From Typha latifolia (lineage: Eukaryota > Streptophyta > Magnoliopsida > Poales > Typhaceae), in the NCBI GenBank assembly GCA_019914945.1, contig CM034109.1:8610479-8674478 (forward strand): a stretch of 64,000 bases of DNA. The letters are read 5' to 3'. A program made the position numbers and the translations under genes. A model generated the notes under the pieces. That model saw only the letters and a list, made by a program, of their open reading frames with translations, made no database searches and was not told where the DNA came from. This document shows positions 60,973 to 64,000 of the stretch, piece by piece (the first letter of the stretch is position 1; each line of letters starts with the position of its first letter).

Positions 60973-61719
60973 ATGGCCTCCTCACCCTTCCTAGCCCTCT
61001 TCCTCGCGGCCGCCGCTCTCGCGGTCGTCGGCACGCAAACCCTCGCCCAGCCTGTCGCCCCCGGCCCGACCGCTCCCCCGAATAACATCACGGCGATCCT
61101 CGCCAAGGGCGGGCAGTACACCACCTTCATCCGCCTCCTGAGGCAGAGCCGCGTCGACGAGCAGATCAACAGCCAGCTCAACAACTCCTTCAATGGCCTC
61201 ACCGTCTTCGCCCCCACCGACAATGCCTTCAACAGCCTCAAGCCTGGAACCCTCAACAGCCTCACACAACAAGAGCAGATCGAACTCGTCCTCTACCACG
61301 TCCTCCCACGCTTCTACAGCTTGGCTCTCTTCGCCACCACCAGCAACCCGGTCAACACCCAGGCCTCCGGCAACAACGGTGTTTACACGTTGAACATAAC
61401 CACCACTACCAATCAGGTCAACATATCCACCGGGGTCGTCGTGACGCCGATCACCAACTCCCTCAGCACCGACTTCCCCCTCGCCGTTTACTCGGTGGAG
61501 AAGGTTTTGCTCCCGTACGATATCTTCGGGCCGAAGCCGCCTGCGGCTGCTCCTGCGCCGAAGCCGTCGGGCTCGACAAAGAGTCCTCCCTCGGCGATAT
61601 CAGAGGGGCCATCGACGGACTCGAAGGGGAGCGGAAGCGATAGTTCCGGTGTGAGTTTCAAGTTGCAGTGGAGTTCTCTCGTGGGATTGGGTGTTATGGG
61701 TGTCATTGCAACTCTTTAG
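60973..61719 (+). CDS. FLA: fasciclin-like arabinogalactan protein, FLA11/12 type (copy 2, intronless)
   Basis: Tandem paralogue of the preceding gene in one exon, also 248 aa. Signal peptide about 1-25 (MASSPFLALFLAAAALAVVG); AP segment (QPVAPGPTAPP); fasciclin domain with [23 protein letters not shown] H1 ([11 protein letters not shown]), LYHVLPRFY and [18 protein letters not shown]; Ala/Pro/Ser AGP region (AAAPAPKPSGSTKSPPS); Ser/Gly-rich linker; hydrophobic GPI tail (LQWSSLVGLGVMGVIATL). The codons spanning the intron position of copy 1 (CAG-GTC-AAC) are continuous here. Asn-rich positions such as NNITAI, NITTTT and NNS give N-glycosylation sites. Confidence 0.93.
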   Translation: MASSPFLALFLAAAALAVVGTQTLAQPVAPGPTAPPNNITAILAKGGQYTTFIRLLRQSRVDEQINSQLNNSFNGLTVFAPTDNAFNSLKPGTLNSLTQQEQIELVLYHVLPRFYSLALFATTSNPVNTQASGNNGVYTLNITTTTNQVNISTGVVVTPITNSLSTDFPLAVYSVEKVLLPYDIFGPKPPAAAPAPKPSGSTKSPPSAISEGPSTDSKGSGSDSSGVSFKLQWSSLVGLGVMGVIATL

Positions 61720-62402
61720 AGTACGTTAAATTATCCATTGTAATGTTGCATTAATTTGCATGGCATTGTTGGTCGTTGGCTTGTTCTCGAGTTTTTGTTT
61801 CTTGTACATCTTCACAAGATTGATTCATGAATAATATTGCGGTTCTATTTTTATTTATCTTTTACTAAAACTTATTATATGGAAACTCGCACTCCATTAA
61901 TGTAGATCAAGCTGCCGAACCAATGGTCACGAGATAACTGAAGTTTTATTTATAGTCTTGCTGTTTTGCTTCATTAAATTAATTAAAGTGCAAGCGGTTC
62001 CATCTGCCACGAGAAAAAGAAAAATTATTAAACTGCAGCATCTACCTGCCCACATGCATGTTGGCTTTATAATGTTATGGTTGATCATGGTCATCACCTA
62101 CATTAGTTTAGAGATCGATCCACCTGTTGAGCTATAAGGGAGGATGAACCTCTCTACCTCCTCCTCTCGCTCTCGCTCTCTCTCTCTCTAGATTTCAAAT
62201 CACAAACTCGTGAGCCGCATAAGTTGACTTAGATATGCAGGTAGCCATTTGACGACCAAGTTGCAGCTAGTACTTCTCTGATTGTGCTACGACTATGTTC
62301 ATGCATACCGCAGAGTTTAATGGTAAAAATAAAGAGAATCCATACAAGTCAACTATCTCGATCATTGCGCAATTGATCTAAAATAAAACTACTATAATAT
62401 AT

Positions 62403-62456
<54 letters not shown>

Positions 62457-64000
62457 CAACACCCTTTTGAGATCTAACATCTAGTAATATTTTTTTTAAG
62501 AATGAGGTGCTTCTTATGGTACTGATTTGTTTGTTACCGTTTCCAGAGTCAGTCAAAAAATGAATGAATAAATAAATAAATAATTCCAGAGTCGACCAAC
62601 GGGAAATTTATCCGGCTCAGGGCCGGTGGCATGTGAAAACCTGCCGTTCGACCGGGTCCACCGTTATATTTCCGGATCCCAATAAACCAGTGGTGTGTGT
62701 GGCAGCGTGCAGTTTAATTTTCCATAGATTTATCAGTGAATGTACTAACACCGAGCCCATTTTCTTAATACACATGGACCCTTTTAAATTATGAAAATTT
62801 TCTCATCTTTTTAACAGTATTAACCAAAAATATCAAATAATCCTTCTATCCTCAATTTTTATCTTGATTTTCTATAAAATAAGGATGAAATAGTCTCTGT
62901 GGTTGTAATCATGTGAAGAGGCATTTCGAAAATTTTATATATAGAAATAATTAAGACCATTTATCAATGGAGCATGATAGAAAATTATGAGGATTTATTT
63001 CTTTACGAAGTAAAACAATGAAAATGGTATGAGTTATTAGCTATTTAGCTGACGAATTAACAAAGCTAGTGGATTAATAATAATATATATGTTGAGCTAC
63101 TTATATAAGGGGTATATATTTATGGGCCTGGCCCATCTCGATAGGCCCAGAAACCTAATCGGGCATCGGTCAGCCCGAGTGGACCCAAACTCGGGCTTGA
63201 CTCAGGCCTGGGCTGAGCTTGCTGGATCGGGTTCGAGCCGAAGGACATGACCGTCACTAAATTTTCGGGCATCTGTGACGTCACCATGAGTCTTTGCGTG
63301 AAGTCAGGAGCACGCATATTTTTGAGAAATAATTTCATATATTACGAAGGACCAAAATTTATTCATAAAATATTTACAAATATCGAGATATTTATTTTAT
63401 TAAATATGTGTAGAAAACATTTCGCGCTGTTAATTTTTTTAACTAACCTTTTTAAAAAAAAATTATGAAAGTATTTTCATACACCAACCTTACCCAAGCT
63501 ATTTGCTATCTTTCGTTTGTTTTGGGCTCTCTTGTCTAAGGATGAAGAACCAATCCTATGTCCGATAAAATAGATAAAGAATTTAAGGACAACTTACTCT
63601 AATTTTTTTTTTCCCTTTTGCTTCAGGATCTATTGTTTAAAAATTAAGTAAATTTATGCTTAAAAAAAGAAGGAATTAGGGCTTTTTAATTATTTTAGAA
63701 AAAAATATTTGCAGTTAGACAGAATATTTTATTTTTATGCCTTCTGCCGAACATTATTAATCCAAAATATTTTTTTGGTCTCATTTATTTTAAAAATAAT
63801 TTTTTTTTCATATTTTAGAATATAACTTTTTATTCTACAATAATAAGCTGAACATCATAATAAGATATTCTACAATACAAATATTATTCATCAAAATTAC
63901 ATCTTATCCCGCACGCTAACTTAATTACTAATGTATTCTTAATATCTATTTCATTAATCTACTTTATATTAAATCAAAGAGTATTCATGATAATTTTACA
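61720..64000. other. 3' flank of FLA copy 2; no gene seen
   Basis: AT-rich to the window end. Contains a CT tract at about 62162-62190, a TA array at about 62399-62453, an AATA tract near 62565-62583, and a GC-rich patch at about 63120-63260 with repeated GGGC/GCCC words (GGGCCTGGCCCAT, CTCGGGCTTGACTCAGGCC) that looks like an old repeat. No coding signal. Confidence 0.5.
62399..62453 (+). repeat. (TA)n microsatellite
   Basis: About 55 bp of AT/TA with one CATAC interruption near its left side. Self-complementary, so cruciform or hairpin formation is possible. Confidence 0.93.

Noticed and set aside
1..64000. CRISPR arrays, operons, rRNA or intact tRNA genes
   Set aside because: None seen; the repeats present are microsatellites and eukaryotic transposons, and the only tRNA-like boxes are the degenerate SINE-like ones.

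Overview
This is a plant nuclear window. Most genes are split by GT-AG introns, the intergenic space is AT-rich and full of microsatellites and small non-autonomous transposons, and the proteins belong to plant families (RLT homeobox-DDT, DMP/DUF679, NAC, auxin response factor, fasciclin-like arabinogalactan). Strong GC richness at the 5' ends of several coding regions (PPR, FLA) suggests a monocot. An ARF4-type gene that keeps its PB1 domain argues for a non-grass monocot. The species cannot be named from the sequence.

Layout. 1-261: 3' end of a type II DnaJ/HSP40 gene (+). 1092-16806: an 18-exon RINGLET (RLT) homeobox-DDT chromatin-remodelling gene (-). 18506-19927: an intronless P-class PPR gene (+). 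21078-21704: a DUF679/DMP membrane protein (-). 25043-27277: a three-exon NAC gene of the SND2/SND3 group (+). 29090-36244: a 14-exon guanylate-binding-like GTPase of the GBPL3 type (-). 37139-38878: a three-exon DUF599 membrane protein (+). 38879-46137: a 7 kb gene-poor stretch. 46138-52462: a 12-exon ARF4-type auxin response factor with two tasiR-ARF target sites (+). 53687-56101: a seven-exon MMS21/HPY2 SUMO ligase (-). 58215-59068 and 60973-61719: a tandem pair of FLA11/12-type fasciclin genes (+), one with an intron and one without. 61720-64000: no gene seen.

For each complete multi-exon gene I placed the splice sites by eye. All junctions used are GT-AG, and each exon sum is an exact multiple of three: RLT 1842 aa, GBPL3-like 1087 aa, ARF 798 aa, NAC 304 aa, MMS21 252 aa, DUF599 248 aa, FLA pair 248 aa each.

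The gene order is itself informative. From memory, Arabidopsis keeps pieces of it on several chromosomes: DnaJ-DMP-SND2 near At4g28480-28500, RLT1-SND3 near At1g28420-28470, DUF599-GBPL3-DMP-PPR near At5g46060-46100, and ARF4-FLA12 near At5g60450-60490. That suggests an old angiosperm block. Functionally the window mixes chromatin and auxin regulators (RLT, ARF4), a cell-cycle SUMO ligase (MMS21), and a secondary-wall set (SND2-type NAC plus FLA11/12-type cell-surface proteins).

Mobile DNA is mainly small: two hAT-type elements with intact 8-bp target duplications in RLT introns, a Tourist-type MITE with a TAA duplication, two large foldback elements (one inside an ARF4 intron), and a SINE-like remnant. 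I did not find a wholly new biological system. The best leads are the four-cysteine module on the NAC protein, the doubled tasiR-ARF sites with an uORF/telo-box leader in ARF4, the intron presence/absence in the FLA pair, and the complementary microsatellites within one NAC intron.
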